DNA from: Spirodela intermedia
Taxonomy: Eukaryota > Streptophyta > Magnoliopsida > Alismatales > Araceae
Assembly: GCA_902729315.2 (NCBI GenBank)
Contig: LR746274.1
Location: 7,826,037-7,890,036 of the forward strand
Direction of reading: 5' to 3'
Length of the DNA stretch: 64,000 bases
This document shows, in pieces, positions 34,611-46,315 of the stretch (within the stretch, counting starts at the first letter, position 1; the number at the start of each line of letters is the position of its first letter). The position numbers and the translations under genes are program-made. Under the pieces are notes generated by a model. The model made no database searches. It had not been told where the DNA came from and saw only the letters and a list, made by a program, of their open reading frames with translations.

Positions 34611-36100
34611 TCATCTCCGAAGACCAAAATCCAGAAGCAGTCCGAAAAAACAGAGGTCTAGAAAAAAATATATATATTGTTCATTTTTTGCACTGGAAAT
34701 CCATGGCACGGCCCACTGGAGGGACCGCTCAAAGGCCTCCTCCGCGGCTGAGAGGCGCTTCACGAGCATGTATTCAGGATGGTGCAGCTTCAGCTGCCTG
34801 GAGTTACAGGAGCCGAAACCATACTCAGAAAACCAAGAAAAATAGGCCACATAGTTTTTTTTTTGTTTAATTCAGATATATGCATATGATTCAGTGTTTA
34901 GATCCCACTTTGGATTGGGATTAGATGGATCGGAATTACCTCAGGAAGCGGGTAGATGATTTCCCAAGATATATACTGCAGACAGTTAAATTGGCCAGAG
35001 TCTCCAGATCCCATGGATCCTGCACACAATGCGCTGTAATCAGCTTAAAGCTGTGTTCTATCGGTCGGATATATAGTCAGATGGATCGCCACGAATCTCC
35101 AAAGTTAGTGAAAATAAACGATGGATTACCTTGGTTAAGGCGTCCAGTAGCAAGGTTTCAGCCTCATCAAAGTTGCCCATGTGCATGCAGCAGACGGCCT
35201 TTCCATTCAAGACCAGCCTAGTCATCAGAAATTTTTCGAGCCGCCCTACGATCAGAGAGAGAGAGAGAGAGAGAAGAATCAGCTACAGAAAGATATATAT
35301 TTATAAAGTTATAGTTCACATATATATTTCCAAAAAAGTAAAAGAGGGCCCACCACAGCAAGGTCATGCCAAGCAGTCGCCAGTTGAGTCAGTGTGTGAT
35401 CTTCGTCGATCTGTTGCATGATCCTAAGTTGCTTCCCTGCATAGTCAGCATTGTGCATCTTCAGGTATATTTGCACGTTGAGTGCATGTCTGTGAATAAA
35501 AGAAATGATTGATTATAGAGAAGTTAAAAGAGGAAACAGTATCCTTTTCTAGAAACATATGAGCTTGAAGTATCATATCTTTTATTTTATTACTGTCGTA
35601 TTAAAATTAAAATAAATAAATAGTCTTTCGGACTAACAGCTCCATGGTTCCTCCAGCATTGGTATGCTTCAGCTCCTCATTGTAGTCCTGTTCATGCATA
35701 TATATGGTCCCCGCAACCAACCGTAGCACAGAATTATTTCCAATGGCTGGATCATTCAGCCATTCTTTAACACTTGAAATCACAGATTCCTGTTTAGAAC
35801 AGATGATGAATGTCCATATTTTTAGGGTAAGATGCTCATGGAAGAGCATGAACTGGAAGTAATTTAGTGCTCAGGTCAGAGAGCGAGATCGGAAGTTTTA
35901 GGAAAACAATGACAGCCAAGTCGCATCGTCGGTGCCTCGTAGGACCCCTGAGCGATTTAAGCGCGGTAAACGAGGGAATCCCTCTCGCCGGCCTCTCCGG
36001 GCGAGAGGCTGCGGAGCCGCTCAGCGTTGGAGATCGCGGCCTGGTACGCGCCCAGATAGAAGTTGTTCCGAAGGGCAAACAGGTGGTCGGGAGATGCCAT
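34611..36100 (-). pseudogene. Coatomer subunit epsilon (epsilon-COP) pseudogene with introns
   Basis: Minus-strand exons match plant epsilon-COP, the TPR-like subunit of the COPI coat for Golgi-to-ER transport. Exon 1 (from ATG 36100) reads SPDHLFALRNNFYLGAYQAA and SPGEAGERDSLVYRA, then an in-frame TAA (35957-35959) where Tyr is expected. A second exon (35638-35789) reads VKEWLNDPAIGNNSVLRLVA and MHEQDYNEELKHTNAGGTME. The third (35354-35489) reads HALNVQIYLKM and MQQIDEDHTLTQLATAWHDL. The fourth (35130-35245) keeps LVLNGKAVCCMHMGNFDEAE but has lost the segment between GGSK and that stretch, out of frame. The fifth (34940-35019) reads LETLANLTVCSIYLGKSSTR, the sixth (34797 down) QLKLHHPEYMLVKRLSAAEE. 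GT/AG sites remain between exons, so this is a duplicated gene copy and not a retrocopy. The usual C-terminal stop is also missing. Confidence 0.9.
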
Positions 36101-36289
36101 TGCCCGCCATCCTCCGCCTCTGGTTCCACGTGATCCCGAATTGGGAAAGCAATTTTGTTTAGCCTGCTGTAATGATCGACAATCGTCTTTGTACTTCTAA
36201 CCTTGTGTACGTATCTAAATGTACCTGGAATACATTTATTTCCGTATATAGCTGATTTGATTTCTAAACTGACGGTCGCCACCTCAATA

Positions 36290-37060
36290 CTGCTCTCCCT
36301 CCCTCTCTCTCTCTACCACTTCTCACCTCTTTCTCCCCACTTCTTTCTTGCATTCTCTCTCTCCTAATGCATCATTAGAATTAAGTTACAGTAGTCACAT
36401 AAACATAATTAACTATCCTCAACACTACATCCCTTGTTTTCATTTATTTTAATTAACTAGATATGATTAACATAATGGTAAATAGTGAATAATCACTAGA
36501 ACTAATTAATTATTTCAGATAAAACTATAGTCGAAATCATTGCAAGAAAAATCATGGACACAAAACATCACCATCGATGTTTCATTTTTGCATTCTATAT
36601 TGCTCATTTGCAATTTCATAGAACTCGTAATCATTACTTCAAAGTGATGAGATATAAAATTGTAACAAAGCCATCTAAAATAAAGTGGATTGTTTTGTTT
36701 CTATGGTGACTTCACTATTTCCCATCCCACTTTTTCAATGCTTTTGGTAATTTCTACATCTCACATTTTGAAATCCAGAACTTTTCAAAGATGAATCCAC
36801 AATTTTTAAAAACTTTAGGAGCCTTATTTGAGCAAGAGATGATCTTACGAAAAAGTATGAAAATACTGATGAATGTCTCGAGTTTGAAGGTACATTTGAA
36901 ATCGCATTGAAAATCTTAAACTGACGAGCCCATATATTTGGAAACGAAGAGCAAAGAGGAAGAAACATCTTCAGAAAGGATGACCTTTAATGGTGCTTGT
37001 TTGATCTTCCATCTCAGCCGCCAATTCTGTGTAATCTCGTCACTTCTAACTAGAAGAACT
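36290..37060. other. No gene seen
   Basis: A CT-rich stretch at 36295-36362 is followed by AT-rich spacer up to the 3' end of the resistance-gene relic. No features were recognised. Confidence 0.5.
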
Positions 37061-39567
37061 TTAATATGGTCGTGTCTCGTGGAACACATGCGAGAATTGG
37101 TGCTTGATGCTTTGGCCTTCTTCATCTTCGCCCCAGTTCAAACCATCCCACCATTCTCTCTCACCCTTGATAATTGCAATTTTCTTGCTGCTACCACTTC
37201 CAAAGGGAATCTTCTCTAACAACGGATAGCGATATACCTCAAAGACTTGTAAAGAGGGGAGAAGCATAGGCTGACTGCTTATAATCTTCAATGCAGGGAA
37301 CTCCCAAAGGGTGATTGTTTTCAGTTGGAGAAGGAGAGGGAAGTCAAAATCCGAGGAGACTTCGTGGCCTCTTTCCTCTTCGCCTATCAATATCCCCATC
37401 CCTCTACAATCAGACAAAATGATCTTCTCAAGACAGGCCAACTTTCTAATGCATGTCAGGTCACGGAGACCATCGCAGCCCGATAGGGACAAAACACGAA
37501 GATTCCGTGAATGATGAAGAGATATGGTCATCGTCATCCTATCTAGTAGTTGTCGGTGATGTAGTTGAAGTTCCTTATCCCACCGGCCACCAACACATAC
37601 ACGGATCTTAAACAGGTTTTCAATTTTACTTAAAACTTGTGATAAATGTTCGGCTGTAATAAGTGAGGATCGTACATCGATTTCAAGCTTTGTCGTGCAT
37701 CGGCACGGCCTACGATGTCTGAGCAGTAATTCAAGAGATTCCAAGGTACTGATAATGAGTCGTATCTCCTCTAATTCGGTCAAACTATGCTCCATGTCGG
37801 CCATACTCAGCATGGAAGATGAGTACCGCATTACTTCTTCCTTACTATCAAAATAACCAACCTTGTAGAAGCCAAATATATCCTGGGTTACTCCGTACAA
37901 TCCTAATATTCGTAATCCGCTAAGAGATGGCAATCGCCTCACGGGGAGTTTTAGAGAGCTGCCACGTACCGTCCAAGATGAGCAGCCTGAGGTTTGTCAA
38001 CTTTCCTTATCCTTTTGGCAATGTTTCAATCCCAATGTTTTTCAACTTCAGGCAACGTAATTCAGACAACAAGCCGATCACATCCGGAAGGCTCTGCACT
38101 CTACTGCCAGACAGATCCAAGACCCGCAAGCCAGGCATTAACTTGAAGGGAGGCATGAATGGCGACTTCCATAAAAGGGTCTGCAGATTAGGACACGGCG
38201 GTATCTTTGAGAGCTGGATTCTTCCCGCATTGTCCATCAACGATATCCTCCTTGCATCTCTCCGTAGTTCACATCTTGGAACGATATCCCTGTAGCCCGC
38301 GCAGGACAGATAAGTGTTGCTCTTATCAAACTCGCCTCCAGTGAGCCACAAACACATCTCACGCACCACATCATGCATCGTTACTCGATACTTACTCAAT
38401 GTTATCCCCACACCATGCTCTGTACTTATTACCGGCGTGGTTTCTAACATGCAGGCGGAAAAAAGCGTTGTTAGTACAGCATGCCCCCTTTTCCGGGCTC
38501 TGACGACGCTCTCCGAATTTGCCGTGTACAGAAATCCTTCGCCGATCCAGTACTCTATGAGCTATTTTACATTAATTTCGTAATCTTCAGGGTAAAGAGA
38601 GCAATAGAGGAGGCAGTTCTTCACGTTTTCATCTCCCAGCCTATCAAAACTGAACTTCAAAAGAGAAAGTACCTCATCTTCCATGCCCCGCACTTGCTGT
38701 GGTGTCTCCAGCAAGTTATGCAGAGCATCCTCCCACTCCTCGACAGACCTGGCATATGCCATGGATCGGTCAACGGTGATGAGAGCGAGAGGTAGACCGC
38801 CACATTTCTTCACCACGATCTTGACCAATGCATTGATGGGTGGGCTCTGTAGCTCTACCTCTGAACCCACTTTCTCCATAACAAACTCCACGCATCACGT
38901 TCATTCAATAACTTCACCTTGATCAATCTCTTAGCATCCATATCTCTGCACACTTTCTCTTGACCTAGTCGTCAGGATGATCTTACACTTGTTTCCAGCA
39001 GCCGGAGGAGGAATTCCTAAGTGGCTCAGATCAAATTTCTCCCATACATCATCTAACAGTAACAAGAACCTCCTCTATAGCAAAGAATTGAAGATCTTAC
39101 CAGCTTGTTCATCCGCTTGTGAAGACGGATATTTGGCTTCTCCTGAGAGGGATAAACCGAGTCGATTTCCGATCAATTCCTGGATCGTTGAAACGCGTGA
39201 GTCCTTGGCGACGATGATCCAGATGACCACATCGAATCCTCCAGCTCCGATTTGGGGGAACTTGTTGTTGATATTCTGAAGGAGGGTGATCTTGCAGACA
39301 CCGGCCATCCCATATATTCCAATGATCCCGATGTTGTCATCGTTCAGATAACCTCCGACCTCCAGGAAATACGTGCTGATTTGATCCATGACAGCGAGAT
39401 CAGCGGAGAATTCTGGGACATGCTGGATCTGGTCCCTGACTTCCGCCAGCACCCGTTCCCTCATGGAAGAGAGACAATTGGACACCGCCGACCCCAGGAT
39501 ACCCTGTAGCTTCAGCTTAACGGTCTCCCAAACGCATACAAAAAAACCAAGGAAGCGCAAGGGCCAT
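37061..39567 (-). pseudogene. CC-NB-LRR (CNL, RPS5/RPS2-like) resistance-gene pseudogene
   Basis: The order from 39567 down is: a short N-terminal piece; the P-loop region GIYGMAGVCKITLLQN, in which the usual GVGKT reads GVCKI; RNBS-A FDVVIWIIVAKD; kinase-2 [85 protein letters not shown]; then leucine-rich repeats ending in EREWWDGLNW. Breaks seen: TAG at 39075, frameshifts near 38955, 38885 and 38563, a stop at 38007 and a frameshift near 37950. The first ATG (39567) is also out of frame with the NB domain. The coiled coil upstream of the P-loop is short (about 90 residues). These receptors normally sense pathogen effectors in the cytosol. This copy is dead, and a copia element sits next to its 5' end. 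Confidence 0.92.
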
Positions 39568-39600
39568 GCTAAGATTTGTAAAAATTGTACCGGCAGTGGC

Positions 39601-39870
39601 TGAAGAGAAAGAGGAAGAAAGAAGTGGAGAGAGAAGAAGAGAACTATGAAATTGGGGTATCACTTATCATCTTTAGATGAGTTAGTATATCTCCTTTTAT
39701 AAGAGTTAAGTTCCTAAATTTGGAAAGAACAAGAAGTCCGGATGATACAGATCGAACACATGAGCTGGCATGAACAGTTATAATAAACTTAACTATCACC
39801 TAGTGGGCCGGGCCATGTATCAATAATGGGCTAGCCCAATGTTCAATGAACATCGGTTGCTTCCTTAACA
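39601..39870 (-). repeat. 3' LTR of the copia element
   Basis: A 270-bp terminal repeat, TG...CA ended on the minus strand, matching 43640-43909. It begins 30 bp upstream of the resistance-gene relic's first ATG. Confidence 0.95.
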
Positions 39871-39989
39871 TCCCCGTACAAGTGAAACGCCAGAATCACA
39901 TTGAGCTTGGATTGAAAAGGAAGAAACCAATGTTTTGGAAGAGACGTCATCAAGAGATCAGTAGGTTGATCTTTGCTGGGGATGATACA

Positions 39990-41650
39990 CACTCAAAGCT
40001 TCCGTGCTGCAACTAGCCCTCATACGAAGTGGAAATCCACTTCAATATGTTTCATACGGGCATGAAACATGGGATTGATAGAGAGATATGTGGCACCAAT
40101 GTTATCACACCATAGTGTGGGAGGTGATGTGGTGATGCATAATTCTTGAAGGAAAGAGTTAGTCCAAATTAATTCGAATGTGGTGTCGGCAATAGCTTTA
40201 TATTCTACTTCGGTGCTCGATCAGACAACCATTGGCTGTTTCTTAGAGCACCAAGAGATTAAGTTCTAGCTGAGATAGACCAAGAATCCACCTATGGATC
40301 AGCGATCAGAGGCATTGCCTGCCCAGTCGGCATCACTGTAAGCTGTGAGAGTGAGATTGGAACTGGCAGTAATGTATAGACCATGGGTGACGGTCCCTTT
40401 AAGATACTGTAAGAGATGTTTAAGATGGACCGAATCAGCATCTTTCGGCGAGTGTATGGAATGGCAGGCCTTGTTGATGCCAAATGAAATGTTTGGCTGA
40501 GTAAGGCTGAGGTACTGAAGTGCATCGACAACACTCTGATAGACAGCTAGATCCTCAAGTGTTTTGGCTTTTGAAATAGAGCAGACTACAGGGCTTGGAA
40601 TAGGTAGTAATTTTCTAAGTTCCATACACATATTTTTGAGTATAGAAACCGTGTAGGTTGCTTGAGTAAGCAAGTAGTCATCTTTATGTGGCTAGAATTC
40701 AATCTCCAAAAACTATGAAGCAGTGCCCAGATCTTTGTGTAAGAAATACGAACTGAGAGATTTGATGAGATTCTCAATTTGAGATGTCGAAGGTCCAAGC
40801 GTCAGAATATCATCGACATATATGAGAATGTAAATGGGGACAGAGTAGGAGAAGAATAGTGAGGTGTCCATTTTAGATCCTATGAAGCTAAGACAATGGA
40901 GTTGACTAGTGAGCTTGCAAAACCATTCACGCGGTGCCTATTTGAGCCCATACAATGATTTTCTCAATTGACACACATGATCTGGGTAAGCAAGATGGAC
41001 AAACCCCTGAGGTTGTTCCATATAGATAAGCTCATTCAAATCTCCATGAAGGAAAGCTTTACTGATGTCAAGTTGATGAATTTGCCATCGTTGACTGATG
41101 GCAAAAAGCTAGGAATAGTCTAATAGTTGTGACTTTGACCACTAGACTGAACGTCTCATGATAGTCAACACCTTCCTCCTGATGAAACTCTGCCACCAAG
41201 CGAGCCTTGAATCAATTGAATTTCTCATCTGGTGAGTGTTTAACTTGATAGATCCACTTACAACCAATTATTGAGTGGTTGAATGGGCAGGGAACAAGCA
41301 ACCATATGTTATTACGAAGGAGGGCCTGATATTCTTCATTCATCGCATTGACCTAGTGAAACTGTTTGTAAGTAGAGGAGAAGTTCTAGGGCTTAGTACA
41401 TTGGGCTGAGGTAACGGAAAAACACTCAAGAAGAGGGTATTTGATGGGTTTGGCCGAATCAAGTGATTGAAGAATGTGTGCAAGAGGCTTGGTTTTGACA
41501 CACAAGGGGGAGGATTGATGGTTAAGATTTGATGGTGATAAGAGATCATCAGAAGGAATGTGCCTTGATAGAGGAGATGAGGAATTGAATGTGTCAAGGT
41601 CAATTGTAGGCCCAAGTGGTGAATGTGGAGATTGGGATGAGTCAATTGGG
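39990..41650 (-). pseudogene. Copia reverse transcriptase and RNase H relic
   Basis: From 41380 down: AMNEEYQALLRNNIWL, IIGCKWIYQVKHSPDEKFN and ARLVAEFHQEEGVDYHETFS (RT N-terminal side) in a decayed frame. Then, from 40673, TLEDLAVYQSVVDALQYLSL, TQPNISFGINKACHSIHSP, LKHLLQYLKGTVTHGLYI and TAYSDADWAGNASDR (RNase H side), followed by broken [17 protein letters not shown] and [17 protein letters not shown]. The RT active-site strand near 40810-40830 is disrupted by frameshifts. Stops and shifts are frequent. Confidence 0.85.
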
Positions 41651-41699
41651 TTTGATATGGCTGATGGAGTTAGATCAAGGAAGGTAGATGGTGAAAGTT

Positions 41700-42640
41700 A
41701 GGTTAAAGTATGGGGACTAAATGAGAGTCCAGAATTCCATGGGGGGGCTTTGTGGAGGGATAAATGTTACCAGTCTTCTCTACATAAAGGTAGTTATTTT
41801 TATAAAAAATAACGTCTAGTGAGATATATAAACGACCTGATGACAAGGAGAGGCATCTGTACTCAAGATGGAAACCATTATAGCTAATGAATAAGCACCT
41901 TTCAGATCTTGAGTCTAATTTGTTATCAGTATAGTAGCGAAGATAAGGATAGCATAAACATCTAAAATTTTGCAAGAAATGATCGTCAGGTTGTTGATTA
42001 AAAATCAAATAGTAGGGAATTTATAGCTAATAGAGGTGTTAGGATCTTGTTGATCAAGTAAGCAGCTGTATAAACTACTTCATCCTAGAACATGTGGAAG
42101 GTATGAATGTTTGAGTAGAAATAGAGCAGTCTCAATTAGATCCCGGTGCTTTCTTTCAACTGTACTATTTTGAGGGGGGGTGTGTGGACAGGACACTATG
42201 ATTAATTCCTTGTTGCTTCAAATGTTTGCTCAAGGATTGATATTCTCCTCCCCAATCTAACTAAAAATGATGAATTTTCAGATTGAATTGTCGTTCCACT
42301 CGAGTCTAAAAATCCATAAAGGTATATAGAACCTCACTATTCACTTTGAGGGGATAAAGTCATGTATACTTTAAGAAGTCATCCAAAAATATAACATAAT
42401 AATGATGACTAAGGTGCGAGGTTCTACATCTTTGTTATCAAGTTCATATCCTCTGCATCTTCTTGTTCCTTTGAACTTGATAACAAAGATACAGAACTAG
42501 TAAAGTGAATGGACAGACCTGATCTATTTTTGACTTATAGTTGCTTGTTTTCATGGTAGAGTTCCAGATCCACTAGTGTTTGTGGATCATAAGTAACATG
42601 ATGAGTAGTTCTGTTGTTCAGATACCATGCTGAGTTTTCC
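41700..42640 (-). pseudogene. Copia protease and integrase relic
   Basis: Near 42630 the protease start reads WYLNNRTTHHVTYDPQTL. Functional copies have WYLDTGATHHVT, so the catalytic Asp is gone. Most of the pre-integrase region is missing. Integrase then reads DDYIMFLDDFLRCTWLYPLK near 42400, WGGEYQSL, a decayed STPPLKIVQLKE, and from 42008 NFRCLCYPYLRYYTDNKL with ERCLFISYN downstream, the usual integrase/RT linker. Confidence 0.8.
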
Positions 42641-42659
42641 GACAGAGCTAGATGAAATG

Positions 42660-43560
42660 CATGCTCATATTATAGGCTTGTGAAGCTGGTTGTGGGGATC
42701 TAGAAGAATTTTGCCATCTGAAAAAAATCTTGTTGAACCGTTTGCAGAAATCTTGGCCTTGGTGACCAAATTGTTCAAAACTTTGGCATCGTGGCATGTA
42801 TCTTCCTCAATTGCACCCTTTTCCTTTGTTATTTTGTCCTTCGGGTCTTCCTCAACCATGCTCCGATGCATTAAACTGAGTTTGATTCACTATGGGAGGA
42901 AATTCCAAAGTTACGATGTCTCTAAGAGGATTTGAGAAGGTGACCAACTCATCATGTGAATTGATTTGAGTGACAACACCCTTGAAGCAAAGATTATGCA
43001 GATTGGACATAATGCTAGTATTGAATGCCGCATAGAATGGTCCAAGACCTCTGAGTAAAGCATAAATGGACACAATTTCTTGAACTAGATGTCTAGCAGC
43101 CACCAATTTATCATATGTGCACCTAATTTCCTGCACATAATCAGCAATTGATCTAGTGTACCTTTCAAGGTATTGTGGAGGCAATTATGCAAGTGCACAA
43201 TGCATGACGAATTAGTAGAAGAGCAATTCTTAGAAAGTACCTCCCACGCTTCCTTTGTTGTGTTTTTCACAACAATGTAGGGAAGCACTTCTTCTGAGAG
43301 AGAGGAGACAATTAGGGAAAACACATGTTGATTTTGTCACCACCATATTTGATATGTTGGATTCATAGTGATTTCTCCTTGCAAGTCCTATTGCGTTCAA
43401 ATCAGAGGGTCTTGCATGAGAATATGTGCAAGATCTTAGCAATTCAGTAAAGGGAATAGTTGTGTCTTCTAGAGAAGAAAAATCTTTCACGTGAGCTCAA
43501 TAGGGATGTGGAGTCCTATCGGATTCGATGCAGCTGGCTAAGGGAAGACTGTTTGATTGT
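42660..43560 (-). pseudogene. Copia gag relic
   Basis: Frames 43324-43085, 43184-42852 and 42871-42665 hold pieces of one gag: LSEEVLPYIVVKNTTKEAWE, SIADYVQEIRCTYDKLVAAR, QEIVSIYALLRGLGPFYAAF and VVTQINSHDELVTFS. These match the UBN2-type gag of plant copia elements. Two frameshifts break it, and no zinc knuckle is seen. Confidence 0.85.
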
Positions 43561-43627
43561 CTCCTCATAGTGTAATCTCCATTGAAGCCATGGAATTCAT
43601 CATTTCAAGAAAGTAGTTCCGCCGCTG

Positions 43628-43639
43628 GCTTTGATACCA
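43628..43639 (-). other. Primer-binding site of the copia element
   Basis: TGGTATCAAAGC directly adjoins the 5' LTR end on the minus strand. Plant copia elements use the 3' end of initiator methionine tRNA (TGGTATCAGAGC), so this is that site with one change. Confidence 0.9.
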
Positions 43640-43909
43640 TGAAGAGAAAGAGGAAGAAAGAAGTGGAGAGAGAAGAAGAGAACTCTGAAATTAGGGTATC
43701 ACTCATCATCTTTAGATGAGTTAGTACATCTTCTTTTATAGGAGTTAAGTTCCTAAATGAGGAAAGAAAAAGAAGTCCGGATGATATAGATTGAACACAT
43801 GAGCTGGCGTGAATAGTTATAATAAACATAACTGTCACCCAATGGGCCGGGCCATGTATCGGTAAGGAGCTAGCTTGATGTTCAATAGACATCGGTTGCT
43901 TCCTTAACA
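43640..43909 (-). repeat. 5' LTR of the copia element
   Basis: A 270-bp terminal repeat matching 39601-39870, with the same TG...CA ends. It contains the element's promoter by position. Confidence 0.95.
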
Positions 43910-44040
43910 GCAGCAAAGATAAGAGCGTATGGCTGGTGTAGAAGTAAAAACCTAAATGAAAGAGACTGAGTTGAGGAGAAAAAGGGAGAGAGGATGCAGG
44001 TGGCAGCAAGTCTTAGATTGAGAAGAGAAATGTTCATTTC

Positions 44041-44281
44041 ATTTAAAATAAGAGTTGACCTTCTTTATAAATTGTATGAGGAGAGAGAGAAAGGGGTACA
44101 ACAGCAATTACTAAAAAAAGAGCTCTTGTTGGAAAGTTGACTTCTCGAGCATCACATCACATTTAAAATAAGAGTTGAGTCTCTTTATAAATTGTCTGAG
44201 GAGAGAGAAAAATGGGTGCAACAACAATTACTAAATAACAAAACCTCTTGTTGGAAAGTTGACTTGTCAAGCATCACATCA
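44041..44281 (+). repeat. 120-bp tandem repeat, two copies
   Basis: ATTTAAAATAAGAGTTGA at 44041 recurs at 44161 with a 120-bp period, through CTTTATAAATTGT, GAGGAGAGAGA and TTGGAAAGTTGACTT to CATCACATCA. The copies differ by scattered substitutions and a short indel. Confidence 0.95.
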
Positions 44282-44785
44282 AATGTGGATGGGCAATTAC
44301 CTTTTTTTTCTATTTTTTGCAGTTCTATCTATGGGTAAACTCGGAGGTTTGGCCATGCAAAAACCTCATCAAATGGGCTCCAAAAATTCCTAAAAAAATC
44401 AAGAAAAATCTGAAATGTTCATCTAAACGATCCATGGATTTTCTAAAATTGAGTGACTCTCGCAAGATTCCTCCGAGGGCGGGGGTGGTGTCGCCTTTTC
44501 GAGATGGCGGGTCTCCGGGGTTCTTCTTCCTTCTTCTCTGCTGCCCGCTCCTTTTCTTCTTCCGGTAGGGCTGCCGGATTACCTTGGTCATTCTGTCCGA
44601 ATCTTCGTGGTCGCTTAACGGCCCTACCAGCCCTGCTAATCGTTAACCGGAACGGTCGTCGTCCTCGGCCGTCGCCGACCGTTCAGCTGTTTCTTGCACA
44701 GGCTCCGTATACCCGATTACCTTCTGCGATCGGATCCGGGATCTTGGTCCACGTGGATTCCTCGTTGAGGCTAAGGCTCAACACA
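44282..44785. other. Unassigned, GC-rich towards the right
   Basis: An open frame runs from 44453 into the peptide relic at 44851 on plus (antisense to the relic). Its Arg/Ser/Leu-rich product shows no family motif. It could be the 5' part of a mobile element that truncated the peptide gene at 44786. Confidence 0.4.
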
Positions 44786-44844
44786 ATCCTTGTGGTGGCA
44801 AAGAGAACCAGGAGAACGGCAGCAGCCCTGGGCCTACCGGTGAT
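44786..44844 (-). pseudogene. MiAMP1-like pseudogene, 5' fragment only
   Basis: On the minus strand ATCACCGGTAGGCCC, GCTGCTGCCGTTCTCC and TGGTTCTCTTTGCC match the signal-peptide codons of the gene at 52861. The ATG and the adjoining leader were deleted (the leader jumps from CGAATTAGATA to ATCACCGG). Similarity fades after about 20 codons, near 44786, so the six-cysteine part is absent. Its promoter (44845-45060) is still recognisable. Confidence 0.8.
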
Positions 44845-45060
44845 TATCTAATTCGATTAGGGTTTGGTGTTAAGCTGGGATGGAGTGTTAAGAGGTATTT
44901 TCGATTCACGAAGGTTAATTTATAGGTGGTGGAAAAAGGGCAGACACGGAGCTGAAATAATGCGTTAAACTTATTCACGCCACTACATAAGTTCATCGAT
45001 GATGGAGACCGGGATTCTGAACTGGCGTGCATTCAAATAATTACTTTGCTCTTATCTGCC
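44845..45060 (-). promoter_or_regulatory. Promoter and leader of the truncated peptide relic
   Basis: The minus strand carries GTGGCGTGAATAAGTTTAAC, GCATTATTTCAGC, a TGCCCTTT element and CTATAAATTAACC (TATA at 44918-44924), the block shared with the intact peptide genes. The palindromic motif is lost. Confidence 0.7.
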
Positions 45061-46250
45061 CAGTTTGAAATTAATTTCGTCGGTTGACGTCTGCTCACCA
45101 GAACTTGACGACGGTGTCGTTGAGCGATAAGTCTGTTTTAATAGACTTTATCACCGTGCTCATGACAATTTTGACGTGGTCGGCTTTCGCCATGGGAGAA
45201 AAGTATTAATGGGAAAGAAACTCTATGCTTATTTGTCAAGTTTTCTGAGATGAAGCCAGGTAACAGCGATGTTATAGACGAAGATATCTACAGATATAAG
45301 AAAATGATATGGACGCTATACCGAAAACCGATCTAGTGGTCGGAGTTTGAAGCGGAAATCGTTCGTCCTGAGCCTCATGTCCTCCCAGCGGCCCCACCAA
45401 AACAATTTCGATGGGTTATCACTCTTAAACGTGCAAGAACTCAGCCACTCTTAACGTGAAGAGCGATACGACAGATACAGTTAACAGCGAATCTGACTAG
45501 AAGAACTGGCTAGTTATCTCTTACGGAAAATCCCGTCCATTCGCTTGCTTGTCTCTCTCAACGAATCTATTGACGTGAACATTTTTTATGTCCGTCGACA
45601 AGATGAGAGACGCAGAGATGGTGTCTGTCGTCAATTGAACCCCAAACTCCTATTTACCAGAGTACGGTCCCTCCCCACTACCGAAGTGACTTCCATTTTC
45701 AGATTGAAAGTGCTAGGTTCCCTTCATGGAAGGCAACGGGAAATCGATCACAACCTGAATGAGATTATGCCCGCATAATCTATCGTCTTTAACGAAAAAT
45801 ATATGTATATGCTCCTGTCCAAAGAGAAATTTGTGCATTAGCTTTAGTGTCGCACAAAGTATGGAAGGTCTTGAATAGAACGCGAAATAAATATTAGATT
45901 TTCAGCCTATCTCAGAAATGAAGGCTTCTTTCCATTTAATCCTATCAAAAATACACCAGCCATGTATGTCGTTGGGCACTCACTAAATTCATTAACATAT
46001 ATTTCCAGCTAACCATACCGAAACTCATTATTAATCACGTTTCTCTGAACCTTATCGAAGAATCTCAATTTTCTCAGCCATTATAACGTTCACGAAGCAA
46101 GATCTACACACTCCCCCGCCGGATACACATGTCCTATACCATTTCGTACTAATTACCATTAAACAACTTTCGGTACCATACTTTCCTCCCATACACTATT
46201 TATGATTACAAGTACACATCATCGAGCAAAGCACAACTAAGTAACCGGTC
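45061..46250 (-). repeat. 3' flank of the minus-strand peptide gene
   Basis: This is the reverse-complement counterpart of the flanks after genes 1 and 47635. For example, CAACGAATCTATTG near 45558 answers CAATAGATTCGTG near 12367. No gene is visible; the open frame at 45545 is part of this flank. Confidence 0.65.
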
Positions 46251-46251
46251 A

Positions 46252-46257
46252 TTTATT
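46252..46257 (-). terminator. Polyadenylation signal of the minus-strand peptide gene
   Basis: AATAAA on the minus strand, 59 bp past the stop codon, in the conserved 'GGGTGAATAAA' context. Confidence 0.7.
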
Positions 46258-46315
46258 CACCCACTACTACTCAAACTATGCCAAAAGCATTGAAAGAGAA
46301 TTGGTCGCCGTCCCC

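Larger units (their letters stand above)
39601..43909 (-). mobile_element. Copia LTR retrotransposon, structurally complete, coding-dead
   Basis: It is bounded by two direct 270-bp LTRs (39601-39870 and 43640-43909) starting TGTTAAGGAAGC and ending CTCTTCA on the minus strand. A primer-binding site follows the 5' LTR, and a purine run ACGGGGA lies directly before the 3' LTR. Gag, protease, integrase, RT and RNase H relics lie in copia order between them. I count about 26 differences between the LTRs, so the insertion is old. Flanks GTGGC and GCAGC are only weakly alike as a target duplication. It separates the resistance-gene pseudogene from 43910-44040, which may be that gene's displaced leader. 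Confidence 0.95.

Noticed and set aside
38314-39603. Several plus-strand open frames of 70-105 residues over the resistance-gene region.
   Set aside because: They are shadows of the minus-strand NB-LRR relic, whose motifs are clear in the other direction.
44453-44851. 132-residue Arg/Leu/Ser-rich open frame.
   Set aside because: It runs antisense through a decayed peptide-gene signal region and shows no family features.
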